Below, piece after piece: positions 9,489-18,576 of a stretch of 64,000 bases of DNA. Each line of letters opens with the position of its first letter. Positions within the stretch are counted from its first letter, which is position 1. Position numbers and translations under genes: made by a program. This DNA comes from Flavobacterium psychrophilum (lineage in GTDB: Bacteria > Bacteroidota > Bacteroidia > Flavobacteriales > Flavobacteriaceae). Where the stretch lies: positions 1 to 64,000 of the forward strand of contig QFQM01000003.1 in NCBI GenBank assembly GCA_003243255.1. The letters run 5' to 3'. The notes below the pieces were generated by a model, which saw only the letters and a list, made by a program, of their open reading frames with translations, was not told the DNA's origin and did no database searches.

Positions 9489-10250
9489 TTATTTTACGCT
9501 TGCGAAAAGGTATTCCCTGTTCATGCGTGCAATGTTCTCAAGAGAGATTCCTTTAGGACACTCAACCTCACATGCACCTGTATTAGTACAGTTACCGAAT
9601 CCTTCTTCGTCCATTTGCCTTACCATGTTAAGTACACGTTGCGTTGCCTCAACCTTACCTTGCGGAAGCAATGCATACTGAGATACTTTTGCTCCAACAA
9701 ACAGCATAGCAGAACCGTTTTTACAGCTTGCAACACAAGCACCACAACCGATACATGCAGCAGCCTCGAAAGATCTGTCAGCATCATGTTTAGGTACCGG
9801 AGTAGCATTAGCATCGATAGTACGCCCTGAAGTATTTACAGAAACGAAACCACCCGCCTGTTGTATTCTGTCAAAAGAACTACGGTCTACAACCAAATCT
9901 TTAATTACAGGGAAAGCTTTAGATCTCCATGGCTCAACATAAATAGTATCGCCGTCTTTGAATGATCTCATGTGCAACTGACATGTAGTTACTTTACTTG
10001 CCGGGCCGTGTGCCTGACCATTGATGTAAAGTGAACACATACCACAAATACCTTCACGGCAATCGTGGTCAAATGCCACAGGCTCTTTCCTTTCATTGAT
10101 AAGCTGTTCGTTCAGCTGATCAAGCATTTCAAGGAATGAACTTGCTGTAGAAACGTTATCAAGTTTATAAGTTTCTATTTGTCCTTTAGATTTAGCATCT
10201 TTCTGACGCCAGATTTTAAGGTTTATATTTATATTTTTATTAGAACCCAT
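9489..10250 (-). CDS. sdhB: Succinate dehydrogenase/fumarate reductase iron-sulfur subunit
   Basis: 253 residues. The N-terminal 2Fe-2S ferredoxin domain has C64, C69, C72 and C90 ([11 protein letters not shown]). The C-terminal domain has C166-C169-C172-C176 for the 4Fe-4S cluster and C221, C227 and C231, completing the 4Fe-4S and 3Fe-4S sites. It passes electrons from the flavoprotein to the membrane haem subunit. It is the last gene of sdhC-sdhA-sdhB, 12 bases after sdhA, and is followed by a strong terminator. This subunit order and size are usual for Bacteroidota complex II. Confidence 0.96.
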   Translation of the reverse strand: MGSNKNININLKIWRQKDAKSKGQIETYKLDNVSTASSFLEMLDQLNEQLINERKEPVAFDHDCREGICGMCSLYINGQAHGPASKVTTCQLHMRSFKDGDTIYVEPWRSKAFPVIKDLVVDRSSFDRIQQAGGFVSVNTSGRTIDANATPVPKHDADRSFEAAACIGCGACVASCKNGSAMLFVGAKVSQYALLPQGKVEATQRVLNMVRQMDEEGFGNCTNTGACEVECPKGISLENIARMNREYLFASVK

Positions 10251-10262
10251 CTCTGTTGAATT

Positions 10263-12269
10263 TTATTTGTAGTTCCTTGCGGCAATTTTAATATACTCGT
10301 AGTTAAGAACTTCTTTATGAAGCTTTTCGTTATTAATATCGCTGCCGCCATATTCCCAGGCACCTACGAAATTAAAGTTAACGTCATCACGAAGGGTTTC
10401 ACCCTCGCTGTCCTGATATTCTTCCCTGAAGTGGCCACCACATGACTCATTACGCTGAAGTGCGTCCATAGCCATAAGCTGCCCAAGTTCCATAAAGTCA
10501 GCTACACGGATAGCTTTCTCAAGCTCAGGGTTAAGTTCGTTAGCAGCACCCGGTACATATACCTCTTTGTAGAATTCAGCTCTTAGCGCATCGATCTCAG
10601 CAACAGCCTCTCTAAGGCCTTGCTCGTTACGACCCATACCTACTTTATTCCACATAATGTTACCAAGGCGTTTGTGGAAGTGGTCTACCGATTTAGTTCC
10701 GTTGTTGTTAAGGAAACCGTCGATTTGAGCTTTAACAGCGTTCTCTGCCTCAACAAATTCAGGAAGATCTGTAGAAATTTTACCTGTACGGATATCTCCG
10801 GCAAGGTAATCTGACACTGTATAAGGCAACACGAAGTAACCATCAGCAAGACCCTGCATCAAAGCAGAAGCTCCAAGACGGTTAGCACCGTGATCAGAGA
10901 AGTTTGCCTCACCGGCTACGAAACAGCCAGGAATAGTACTTTGTAAGTTATAGTCAACCCAAACACCACCCATGGTATAGTGAACGGCAGGATAGATCTT
11001 CATTGGGGTTTCATACGGATTCTCGTCAGTAATCTGTTGGTACATCTGGAAAAGGTTACCATATTTCTCCTCTAACCATGCTTTACCAAGTTTGATAACC
11101 TCTTCGTCTGAAGGATGGTGGTTACCGGCAGCATAAGCAGCCTGTTTACCTTTGCTGATGATCTCAGAAGAGAAATCAAGGTAAACACCTTCGTTAGTAT
11201 CATTAGCTTCGATACCAAAACCTGCATCACAACGCTCTTTTGCAGCCCTTGACGCAACGTCACGAGGCACAAGGTTACCAAACGCAGGATATCTTCTCTC
11301 AAGGAAGTAATCTCTTTCTTCTTCAGCAATCTGAGTCGGTTTTAATTTACCGGCACGAATAGCCTCAGCATCTTCTTTTTTCTTAGGAACCCAGATACGT
11401 CCTGAGTTACGAAGCGACTCAGACATCAGCGTAAGCTTAGACTGGTTTGTTCCGTGAACCGGGATACATGTTGGGTGAATCTGTACGTAGCAAGGATTTG
11501 CAAAGTACGCTCCTTTTTTATGTATTTTCCATGCAGCCGTTACGTTACTTCCCATTGCATTTGTAGAAAGGAAGTATACGTTACCATAACCACCTGAAGC
11601 GATGATCACAGCGTGAGCTGAATGTCTTTCAATTTCTCCTGTTATAAGGTTACGTGCTATAATACCACGTGCTTTTCCGTCAACTTTAACGATGTCAAGC
11701 ATCTCGTGACGGTTAAACATATTTACACGTCCAAGACCGATTTGTCTTGAAAGTGCAGAGTAAGCACCTAATAAAAGCTGCTGACCTGTTTGTCCTGCAG
11801 CATAGAATGTACGCTGAACCTGTGTACCACCGAATGAACGGTTGTCTAGCATTCCGCCGTAGTCACGTGCGAATGGAACACCCTGAGCCACACATTGGTC
11901 AATAATGTTACCTGAAACTTCTGCAAGACGGTGAACGTTTGCTTCACGAGCCCTGTAGTCACCACCTTTTATAGTATCATAAAATAATCTGTAAATACTG
12001 TCACCATCATTCTGATAGTTTTTAGCGGCATTTATACCACCCTGTGCAGCAATAGAGTGCGCGCGGCGAGGAGAATCCTGGAAAGCAAATGCCTTCACAT
12101 TATATCCCATCTCACCAAGTGAAGCAGCAGCAGCAGCTCCTGCAAGGCCTGTACCTACAACAATTACATCAATCTTCGGCCTGTTGTTTGGGGCAACCAG
12201 TCTTAAATGGTCTTTATAATCTGTCCATTTTTTGGATATATGCCCTTCGGGTATCTTAGAATCTAACAT
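10263..12269 (-). CDS. sdhA: Succinate dehydrogenase/fumarate reductase flavoprotein subunit
   Basis: 668 residues. A Rossmann FAD-binding motif, [19 protein letters not shown], lies near residue 37. The histidine that covalently binds FAD is in [14 protein letters not shown] near residue 68. Downstream are the substrate-site stretches [12 protein letters not shown] and [22 protein letters not shown]. It oxidises succinate to fumarate, or the reverse, at the inner face of the cytoplasmic membrane. At about 670 residues it is longer than the E. coli SdhA (588) and matches the Bacteroidota/epsilonproteobacterial type. Spacings of 15 bases to sdhC and 12 to sdhB show one operon. Confidence 0.97.
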   Translation of the reverse strand: MLDSKIPEGHISKKWTDYKDHLRLVAPNNRPKIDVIVVGTGLAGAAAAASLGEMGYNVKAFAFQDSPRRAHSIAAQGGINAAKNYQNDGDSIYRLFYDTIKGGDYRAREANVHRLAEVSGNIIDQCVAQGVPFARDYGGMLDNRSFGGTQVQRTFYAAGQTGQQLLLGAYSALSRQIGLGRVNMFNRHEMLDIVKVDGKARGIIARNLITGEIERHSAHAVIIASGGYGNVYFLSTNAMGSNVTAAWKIHKKGAYFANPCYVQIHPTCIPVHGTNQSKLTLMSESLRNSGRIWVPKKKEDAEAIRAGKLKPTQIAEEERDYFLERRYPAFGNLVPRDVASRAAKERCDAGFGIEANDTNEGVYLDFSSEIISKGKQAAYAAGNHHPSDEEVIKLGKAWLEEKYGNLFQMYQQITDENPYETPMKIYPAVHYTMGGVWVDYNLQSTIPGCFVAGEANFSDHGANRLGASALMQGLADGYFVLPYTVSDYLAGDIRTGKISTDLPEFVEAENAVKAQIDGFLNNNGTKSVDHFHKRLGNIMWNKVGMGRNEQGLREAVAEIDALRAEFYKEVYVPGAANELNPELEKAIRVADFMELGQLMAMDALQRNESCGGHFREEYQDSEGETLRDDVNFNFVGAWEYGGSDINNEKLHKEVLNYEYIKIAARNYK

Positions 12270-12284
12270 AGTTACTGATGTTGA

Positions 12285-13124
12285 TTATTTTATAAAAAAG
12301 TGAATATATACAGGGATGACAGCAAATAATAGCGGAACTATTATTGCAAACGCATACCCAAATGATTTGATGAATCCGTTGTATTTAGGATTGTTAGCAC
12401 CCAAAGACTGGAATGCACTGCCAAAACCGTGGTAAAGGTGGAATCCTAAAACTACCATAGAGATTACATATAATAAAGTATAAAGTAATCCGTACTCAGG
12501 CTGCTTGAAGAAAGCAACTGTAATTTTGTAAAGATCTTTATAACCTTCTTTAATTTTCACATTAGCACCTGCATCATAAAATTCAGTCCTGTTCTCAATT
12601 TTGATTGAGCCCTGATCTACCTGCATTTTAGGAATATAACCTCCATCGGTAGTTACATAAAACTCCTGAGGCATACCTCCGGCATTGATGCTGATAGTCT
12701 GAAGCGGCATTGCTTTATCAAAGTGCATCCTTGCCCAAAAGCTGATCATGTGCGTAACAATAAACACAAGAATAACAGTTCCAAGCACTGCCATGTTTCT
12801 TGATGCCCAGATTGTGTTTTTACCAGGCTTGTTCATCACATATCTTACCGGCCTTGCTTTTCGGTTCTGTACTGTAAGCACGATACCATCGATAGCATGG
12901 AAAATGATAGAGATGTACGTTAGGTAAGATAGAATTTTTACTGCCGGGTTTGTTGTCATGAACAATGCGTACTGATTAAAGTGCAGTGCAGCATCTTTAC
13001 TTGTAGACAATAATTGAAGATTACCCAGTAAGTGTCCTGTAAGGAACAGGCAGAGAAATAAACCTGTTAAAGCCATCCAGTATTTCTTGGCGATGGAAGA
13101 CTTCAAAAATGCAGATTTTGCCAT
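12285..13124 (-). CDS. sdhC: Succinate dehydrogenase cytochrome b subunit
   Basis: 279 residues with five hydrophobic helices (about 15-35, 60-80, 110-130, 212-235 and 255-277), as in the single-subunit di-haem fumarate reductase anchor of Wolinella. Candidate haem-ligand histidines sit in these helices (GHLLGN, FHAIDG, THMISFW, LGFHLYHGFG). No sdhD is present, as expected for this type. A hydrophilic segment of about 70 residues (140-205) lies between helices 3 and 4 and is probably periplasmic. It anchors SdhA/B and exchanges electrons with menaquinone. It is first in the operon and has a recognisable promoter 40 bases upstream. Confidence 0.93.
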   Translation of the reverse strand: MAKSAFLKSSIAKKYWMALTGLFLCLFLTGHLLGNLQLLSTSKDAALHFNQYALFMTTNPAVKILSYLTYISIIFHAIDGIVLTVQNRKARPVRYVMNKPGKNTIWASRNMAVLGTVILVFIVTHMISFWARMHFDKAMPLQTISINAGGMPQEFYVTTDGGYIPKMQVDQGSIKIENRTEFYDAGANVKIKEGYKDLYKITVAFFKQPEYGLLYTLLYVISMVVLGFHLYHGFGSAFQSLGANNPKYNGFIKSFGYAFAIIVPLLFAVIPVYIHFFIK

Positions 13125-13163
13125 AGTGTATGATTAAAAAGATAAGGTTTTTAAAAAATCAAA

Positions 13164-13195
13164 CAAAAATAAGGCATAAATACTATTCATCACAA
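13164..13195 (-). promoter_or_regulatory. Promoter of sdhCAB
   Basis: On the minus strand, TTG (13195-13193), 21 bases, then TATTTTTG (13171-13164). This matches the Bacteroidota housekeeping promoter (TTG ... TAnnTTTG). Transcription would start near 13157, leaving a leader of about 33 bases before sdhC. Confidence 0.6.
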
Positions 13196-13253
13196 CCCTT
13201 ATTGCTTATTTATAATCAGTATAAAGTGACAGTTTTGATGAATTGTTTTCAAT

Positions 13254-13293
13254 AAAAAAGCGGTTTTAAGAATTTAAAATTCCTAAAACCGCT
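13254..13293 (-). terminator. Terminator of the ChaN-like gene
   Basis: The long stem AGCGGTTTTA / TAAAACCGCT, with a further AT-rich inner stem, is followed on the minus strand by T6. It lies 50 bases beyond the stop of the ChaN-like gene and insulates it from sdhC. Confidence 0.85.
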
Positions 13294-13342
13294 ATAAATC
13301 TGCACTATAAATCCGAATTGCATATTTTTGAGCAAATTACAA

Positions 13343-14194
13343 CTATTGCGTTTTCGTCATGTCTTCGTCAACAACAATTATAAAATCTGCGAGATTAATG
13401 CTTTCTTTCTCCGGTTTTGACACATCCTTTTGAGAAACAGCGGCAATCGTCATGATTTTTACAGCCGGTTTTGCTTTTTTCAGGTACCAGTTGATACCTT
13501 CAAAGTTATTGCTGTGGTACGTTCCGTTATAATGAACAAATACAGTTCCGGGCTTAAGGTTTTTAGCGATAAAATAACCCATAGTAGCATCTTTAATCGC
13601 CTGTGCTTTTGGCATATTCGGTGTAGCGTGGTCGCCCATCATTTTCATCATTTCCACATAACCCGGAAGATTGGCATCATATTCAATAGGTAGCGGTGCG
13701 ATCCACTTTTTTTCTTCAGCCTTAAGGGTTTCCAGTGACTCAAGACCCTGTTTGTTTACCTGCCTTGCATAACGGCGTGGCACATTGGTAGCGATAAACG
13801 GAAAATGTTTGTCTTTTGCATAATCCACCAGTGGCTTATAATCGGTTTTATGGTTAGGCCAAAGGCGTGCTGTACTATCAAATACTTTTTGGTTTATTTC
13901 ACCTTTCAGGTATTGATCCAGCTGCGTCTGGTTATCTGCCTCAATCATTTCAGCACCAAGCACAAGGCTGTTTTTTTCACCAAGATCTTTAGTCAGCTCC
14001 AACTGCAGCCAGTGAATCAATGAATTATCATGAAGTTCCCCAAAAAATACCACTTCGGCATCTCCGGCTGCATTCAGCATTTTTTTATAGGTAACAGCCT
14101 TACCTCCTTTACTATAGATCTGATACCCTTGTTTGTCCTGCGCAGAAGCAAAAGCAAATGTTACTAATGCTGCTAAAAGCGAATAAAATTTCAT
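13343..14194 (-). CDS. ChaN-family exported haem-uptake-like protein
   Basis: 283 residues with a type I signal peptide (cleavage after FASA-Q). Domain hallmarks of the ChaN/DUF399 (Tiki-like) fold are VVFFGELHDNSLIHWLQLEL near residue 50, LGAEMIEADNQ near 80, FPFIATNVPRRYARQ near 130 and GTVFVHYNGTYHSNNFEGI near 215. Campylobacter ChaN binds haem at the outer membrane; other relatives look like metalloproteases, and GELHDN/YNGTYHS carry the conserved Glu and His residues. There is no lipobox cysteine, so it is probably periplasmic. It is monocistronic, with its own terminator. Family call is firm; haem binding is inferred. Confidence 0.8.
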   Translation of the reverse strand: MKFYSLLAALVTFAFASAQDKQGYQIYSKGGKAVTYKKMLNAAGDAEVVFFGELHDNSLIHWLQLELTKDLGEKNSLVLGAEMIEADNQTQLDQYLKGEINQKVFDSTARLWPNHKTDYKPLVDYAKDKHFPFIATNVPRRYARQVNKQGLESLETLKAEEKKWIAPLPIEYDANLPGYVEMMKMMGDHATPNMPKAQAIKDATMGYFIAKNLKPGTVFVHYNGTYHSNNFEGINWYLKKAKPAVKIMTIAAVSQKDVSKPEKESINLADFIIVVDEDMTKTQ

Positions 14195-14375
14195 GATAAA
14201 TCGATTTGTGTTTATTGCAGGGCAAAAATAGGCATTACAAACTGTTTAGAAATTGTCTAATTAAGAAAATAAGACACAATTTCCTCAAAATTTGATAAAA
14301 ATAAGCAGGAAGCATCCTTTAACAGACCTCATATAAACTTCACTTCTTAACTTTACGATTCCAAAAAACACTTAC

Positions 14376-15737
14376 ATGACGACCGGAATTGATGCGATAG
14401 CTTTTGACATCGCCAAACTGCACCTGCCTATAAGAACCCTTGCACAAGCAAGAAACATTGACCCCGACAAACTTGAAAAAGGCCTTGGCCTGCTAAAAAT
14501 GACACTCCCTGACGCACATCAGGATGCAGTGGTATTTGCAGCAAACGCTCTTACAAAGCTTATCACGCAGGACAGTATCAATCCGGCAGAAATTGCACGT
14601 ATCTATGTTGGAACCGAAAGCGGCATTGACAGTTCAAAACCTATCGGGTCTTTCCTTACAACGCTTATGGAGCAAAAATTTGGAGAAGGCACTTTCAGCA
14701 ATTGCGATACGGTCGATTTTACATTTGCCTGTATTGGCGGAGTAGATGCCCTGCACAACTGCCTGGATTACATCAGGCTGAATCCAACCAAAAAAGCCAT
14801 CGTAATCACCACCGACATTGCCAAATACGATCTGGAATCAACCGGAGAATACACTCAGGGTGCGGGAGCACTGGCTATGCTGGTGACTGCAAATCCGCGT
14901 ATCATTGCCATAGGCAGCGAATGGGCTGTAAGTACCAAAGGGGTTTACGACTTCTTTAAGCCTTACAGAAGTTTATCAAAATGGAATATTACCAACCACG
15001 AGGAAAACGAACCGTGGTTTGGCAATCTGGAAACTGAAATCGAAATTCATAAAGACCAACCGGTTTTTGACGGGCAGTATTCTAACCAGTGCTATACCGA
15101 CCGTACCCGTGAGGCGTATTACCGCTTTAAAGATGCGACCAACACTACAGGTTCATTATATGATACATGGGAAAGCATCATCATGCACCTGCCCTATGCC
15201 TTCCAGGGTCGCAGGATGTTCGCCGAGATCTTTGCGCTTGATGCCAATACACCATTGCTAACCGGAAATGAAGACGCTACCAATTACCAAAACCGACTGA
15301 AAGAAATAGCCAAGTCTGATGAATACAAAACTTTTGTAAACCGGAAACTGCAACCCGCCGAACCGGCATCATCTGCTATTGGTAATCTGTATACAGGCTC
15401 AGTATTTATGGGATTATTATCCGCTTTGAGCCATTTCGCAAAGGCAGATACTGATATAACAGGAAAGAAATTCGGTTTCCTTGCCTATGGCAGCGGATCG
15501 AAATCTAAAGTATTTGAAGGAACGCTTCAGCATGGCTGGAAAGCAGCAGCACAAAACGCAAAGCTTTTTGAAACTCTTGAAGAAAGCCAGGAAATAGGTT
15601 TTGACACTTACCTTAAACTCCATAAAAAAGAGCAGAAAGCAAGCCTTTTAGCACCATCCGGCGAATGGGCACTGGACAAAATAGAGAAAGAAATCCCGAA
15701 TTTAATCGGGGCGAGATATTATAAGTGGGTGGAGTAG
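14376..15737 (+). CDS. Hydroxymethylglutaryl-CoA synthase
   Basis: 453 residues of the thiolase-fold HMG-CoA synthase family. The catalytic glutamate is E81 (GTESGID) and the nucleophile is C119 (FTFACIGGVDAL). Further family stretches are TGEYTQGAGALAML and GSGSKSKVFEGTL. The enzyme condenses acetyl-CoA with acetoacetyl-CoA, the first committed step of the mevalonate route to isoprenoids, which Flavobacteriia use instead of the MEP route. It stands alone and is convergent with the Fic gene: the two stops are one base apart. A near-consensus -7 box (TAACTTTA) lies about 20 bases before the ATG. Confidence 0.93.
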   Translation: MTTGIDAIAFDIAKLHLPIRTLAQARNIDPDKLEKGLGLLKMTLPDAHQDAVVFAANALTKLITQDSINPAEIARIYVGTESGIDSSKPIGSFLTTLMEQKFGEGTFSNCDTVDFTFACIGGVDALHNCLDYIRLNPTKKAIVITTDIAKYDLESTGEYTQGAGALAMLVTANPRIIAIGSEWAVSTKGVYDFFKPYRSLSKWNITNHEENEPWFGNLETEIEIHKDQPVFDGQYSNQCYTDRTREAYYRFKDATNTTGSLYDTWESIIMHLPYAFQGRRMFAEIFALDANTPLLTGNEDATNYQNRLKEIAKSDEYKTFVNRKLQPAEPASSAIGNLYTGSVFMGLLSALSHFAKADTDITGKKFGFLAYGSGSKSKVFEGTLQHGWKAAAQNAKLFETLEESQEIGFDTYLKLHKKEQKASLLAPSGEWALDKIEKEIPNLIGARYYKWVE

Positions 15738-15738
15738 T

Positions 15739-16839
15739 TTAGTTTACCAACTCATAATTAGTGCTCCTTCCTCCACTTTCTGCCTTACGGAGAATATCTT
15801 TTGCAATTAGATCATTGATATCGCGCAGGGCAGTATCAGTAGACGATTTTGTAATTTTTGCCCATTTTGCAGTAGTCAAATTACCTTCAAAACCATTAAG
15901 CAGCTTTTCAAGCATCAATTGTTGTCGTTTATTGTCAATTTTCGCACGGTTAGCATCCCAAAATTTATGCTTAAACATGATATTATTAAGTATAATTTCA
16001 GATGCTTTAATAGCATCATACAATCGCAAAAGAAACCATTCAAGCCATTCTGTTATGTCAAGATTTCCTTTTTGTGTCCGTTCAAGAATTTCGTAGTACT
16101 CTTTTCTGTCTTTTTGTATCTGTGCCGATATACTGTAAAAGCGTTGCGGAATATCGTCTGCTCTTGCCATTTGCATATCAGCTATCGCCCTTGCAATCCT
16201 TCCGTTACCATCATCAAATGGGTGAAGTGTTACAAACCATAAATGTGCTATCCCTGCTTTTATAACAGCATCAAGCTTTTGGTCGTCATTAAACCACTCT
16301 ATAAACAATTGCATTTCTTCAGGAATAATAGCCGCAGCCGGTGCTTCAAAATGCACTTTTTGTTTTGCAAAAGAACCTGATACTACCTGCATAGGTCCAT
16401 TGACATCATCTCTCCAGTTTCCTGAAACTATTTTATACAACCCACTTCTTCCGGCAGGAAACATAGCATAATGCCAACCGAATAATCTTTCAGCGCTTAT
16501 TGCATTAGTATAATTCAGAGTCGCATCGAGCATCATGTCAACTACACCTTCAACATTTCTGTCAGCAGGAATAATTCCCGGTATCTCAACACCTAGTCGA
16601 ACCGCAATTGACGATCTTACCTGAGCAGGATTTAGCAACTCCCCTTCAATTTCAGATGATTTTAATACATCCTGAGTTATTATCTCCAAAGAAGCTTCAT
16701 TTACCAAATCAAATCCCAACCCACTCATTTTACCAACAAGAACACCTTGCAGACTTCTCACTTTCCCTAGTAAAGGAAGTAAAACCTCACTATTCCATGA
16801 AAAATTTGGCCACTGCTCGTTTTGATATATATAAGCCAT
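15739..16839 (-). CDS. Fic-domain protein with N-terminal DUF4172 and C-terminal winged helix
   Basis: 366 residues when started at the ATG at 16839 (MAYIYQNEQW); the frame extends 25 codons further upstream, but that stretch reads through the palindromic control site. Order: DUF4172-like N-terminus with the self-inhibitory motif S61-x3-E65-G66 (SSEIEG), Fic core with H206 in HPFDDGNGR (intact catalytic loop), and a winged-helix DNA-binding segment about 300-366 (LTTAKWAKITKSSTDTALRDINDL). Fic enzymes transfer AMP, or sometimes other nucleotides, onto protein hydroxyls. The inhibitory glutamate places it among self-restrained class II enzymes. The helix-turn-helix and the upstream palindrome suggest it regulates its own gene. 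The target protein is unknown. Confidence 0.9.
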   Translation of the reverse strand: MAYIYQNEQWPNFSWNSEVLLPLLGKVRSLQGVLVGKMSGLGFDLVNEASLEIITQDVLKSSEIEGELLNPAQVRSSIAVRLGVEIPGIIPADRNVEGVVDMMLDATLNYTNAISAERLFGWHYAMFPAGRSGLYKIVSGNWRDDVNGPMQVVSGSFAKQKVHFEAPAAAIIPEEMQLFIEWFNDDQKLDAVIKAGIAHLWFVTLHPFDDGNGRIARAIADMQMARADDIPQRFYSISAQIQKDRKEYYEILERTQKGNLDITEWLEWFLLRLYDAIKASEIILNNIMFKHKFWDANRAKIDNKRQQLMLEKLLNGFEGNLTTAKWAKITKSSTDTALRDINDLIAKDILRKAESGGRSTNYELVN

Positions 16840-16850
16840 GAGATATAATT

Positions 16851-16896
16851 TTGCGGTAAATATACAATTATTCACCGCAAATAATGCGGTGAATAA
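16851..16896. promoter_or_regulatory. Palindromic operator upstream of the Fic gene
   Basis: A perfect inverted repeat with 12-bp arms, TTATTCACCGCA (16868-16879) and TGCGGTGAATAA (16885-16896), is separated by AATAA. A third related half-site, TTGCGGTAAATA, sits at 16851-16862, only 12 bases before the Fic ATG. The cluster overlaps where a promoter or leader for the gene would be. The likely ligand is the winged helix at the C-terminus of the Fic protein itself. Confidence 0.7.
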
Positions 16897-16950
16897 CCTT
16901 CTTTTTCGCCGCATGATAAATTTTAAGAGTCTACTTCCCGATAATCTTAC

Positions 16951-16958
16951 TACTTTTG
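16951..16958 (+). promoter_or_regulatory. -7 box for the Xaa-Pro aminopeptidase gene
   Basis: TACTTTTG matches TAnnTTTG exactly. Transcription from about 16965 leaves an 18-base leader to the ATG at 16983 and excludes the upstream in-frame ATG at 16956. Confidence 0.55.
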
Positions 16959-16982
16959 GTATCCAGAATAAAACTTATTATC

Positions 16983-18275
16983 ATGAAATACCATCAGATA
17001 GACCGTAACCTGTACATCAAGAACCGTAAAAAATTTATGGCCGAGATGAAACCCAAAAGCGTTGCGGTATTTAACTCTAACGACATTTACCCTATAAGCG
17101 CCGACAGCACCATGCCGTTCCAGCAGCACCGCGATATATTATATCTTACCGGTGCCGATCAGGAAGAAAGTATCCTACTACTTTGTCCGGATGCTCCGTA
17201 TGAGCACCTGCGCGAGATACTTTTCCTTCGTGAGACTAACGAGCATATCGCTATTTGGGAAGGTGAAAAACTGACTAAAGAGCGTGCTACCGAAGTTTCG
17301 GGCATCAGAAACATAATGTGGCTTCAGGATTTCGAAAAGACCCTTTTCGAAGTAATGACTTACTGCGATACAATTTACATCAACACGAATGAGCATTATC
17401 GTTCGTCGGTGCAGACACAAACGCGCGAAGACCGTTTCATCAAATGGTGGAAAGAGAAATATCCTGCACACCAGGTTGCCAAAAGCAACCCTATACTGCA
17501 AAGGCTTCGTTCTGTAAAAGAAAGCGAAGAGCTTGACCTCATGCAGAATGCCTGTAACATTACCGAGAAAGGCTTCCGCCGACTGCTTGGTTTCGTTAAG
17601 CCGGGCGTTATGGAGTATGAGATTGAAGCAGAACTTATCCATGAGTTTGTACGCAACCGTTCTAAAGGGTTTGCATACACTCCTATCATAGCATCGGGTA
17701 ACAACGCAAACGTACTTCACTATATTGAGAACAACCAGCAGTGTAAAGACGGCGATCTTATCCTTCTTGACGTGGCTGCCGAATATGCTAATTACTCAAG
17801 CGACCTTAGCCGTACTATTCCGGTTAACGGACGTTATACTAAAAGGCAGCGTGAGGTGTACGATGCTGTGTTACGCGTGAAAAACGAGGCTACAAAAATG
17901 CTTGTTCCGGGTACGCTTTGGAAACAATACCACATAGAAGTAGGTAAAGTAATGACATCTGAGCTTCTTGGCCTTGGCCTTATCGATAAAGCCGATGTTC
18001 AGAATGAAGATCCTGCTTGGCCGGCATACAAAAAGTACTTCATGCACGGTACATCGCACCACCTTGGCCTTGACACCCACGATTACGGACTGCTTGTTGA
18101 GCCAATGAAAGCCAACATGGTATTTACCGTAGAGCCGGGCATTTATATCCCTGCGGAAGGTTTCGGTATCCGCCTTGAGGACAACGTAGTGATCCAGGAA
18201 TCTGGAGCGCCTTTCAACTTAATGCGCAATATCCCTATTGAAGCAGAGGAGATTGAGAGTTTGATGAACGCTTAA
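16983..18275 (+). CDS. Xaa-Pro aminopeptidase (M24B)
   Basis: 430 residues from the ATG at 16983, chosen because the promoter -7 box overlaps the alternative start at 16956. An aminopeptidase P N-terminal domain (about 1-140) is followed by a pita-bread M24 domain. Two-metal-site residues are visible: Asp in LLDVAAEYANYSSDLSRT (about 262 and 273), His in HGTSHHLGLDTHD (about 354), Glu in VEPGIYIP (about 385) and Glu in IRLEDNVVI (about 402). The enzyme removes an N-terminal residue that precedes proline, in the cytoplasm. It is monocistronic, with a hairpin repeat and a terminator downstream. Confidence 0.93.
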   Translation: MKYHQIDRNLYIKNRKKFMAEMKPKSVAVFNSNDIYPISADSTMPFQQHRDILYLTGADQEESILLLCPDAPYEHLREILFLRETNEHIAIWEGEKLTKERATEVSGIRNIMWLQDFEKTLFEVMTYCDTIYINTNEHYRSSVQTQTREDRFIKWWKEKYPAHQVAKSNPILQRLRSVKESEELDLMQNACNITEKGFRRLLGFVKPGVMEYEIEAELIHEFVRNRSKGFAYTPIIASGNNANVLHYIENNQQCKDGDLILLDVAAEYANYSSDLSRTIPVNGRYTKRQREVYDAVLRVKNEATKMLVPGTLWKQYHIEVGKVMTSELLGLGLIDKADVQNEDPAWPAYKKYFMHGTSHHLGLDTHDYGLLVEPMKANMVFTVEPGIYIPAEGFGIRLEDNVVIQESGAPFNLMRNIPIEAEEIESLMNA

Positions 18276-18379
18276 TTAGTTAGCAGTGTTCAGTCGCAGT
18301 TTGCAGTGCTCACTCAAACGCGAATATAACTAATACCTATTGTAGAGACGTAGCATTGCTACGTCTACTATATAAATAC

Positions 18380-18416
18380 AAAAACGGCTTACGATTGTGA
18401 GCCGTTTTTTGTTTTT
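18380..18416 (+). terminator. Terminator after the Xaa-Pro aminopeptidase gene
   Basis: Stem AAAACGGCT / AGCCGTTTT with a 10-base loop is followed by a T-rich tail. It lies about 105 bases past the stop codon. Confidence 0.8.
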
Positions 18417-18444
18417 GTTAGTATAATATTCCGAATGGATAAAG

Positions 18445-18452
18445 TATTTTTG
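18445..18452 (+). promoter_or_regulatory. -7 box for the alpha/beta hydrolase gene
   Basis: TATTTTTG matches TAnnTTTG. Transcription would begin near 18459, giving a leader of about 118 bases made mainly of repeat sequence. Confidence 0.5.
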
Positions 18453-18576
18453 CAATCGGTTAACACAACCATGAAACTCCTCTGAGATTGCCGCGCTCCG
18501 TTATACTGCGCTCGCAATGACAGGAAATACCCATACCGATCATCGGACTTCCGACATCGGACATCAGACAAAAAAA

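Larger units (their letters stand above)
18276..18576. repeat. Intergenic repeat cluster with terminator and promoter
   Basis: This 301-base gap holds several elements: a CAGT-rich repeat (18290-18313), a hairpin repeat AGACGTAGC-ATT-GCTACGTCT (18346-18366), a terminator (18380-18416), a -7 box (18445-18452), an ATTGC...GCAAT hairpin segment (about 18488-18519), and a GGACTTCCGACATC-type repeat (18541-18570). The last two lie between the promoter and the hydrolase start, so they are transcribed in its leader. Related copies are found at 19363-19536, 59007-59055 and 63201-63277. Confidence 0.65.

Noticed and set aside
10620..11329. Open frames on both strands inside sdhA
   Set aside because: They are shadows of the sdhA reading frame. 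The flavoprotein motifs lie on the minus strand in one uninterrupted frame.
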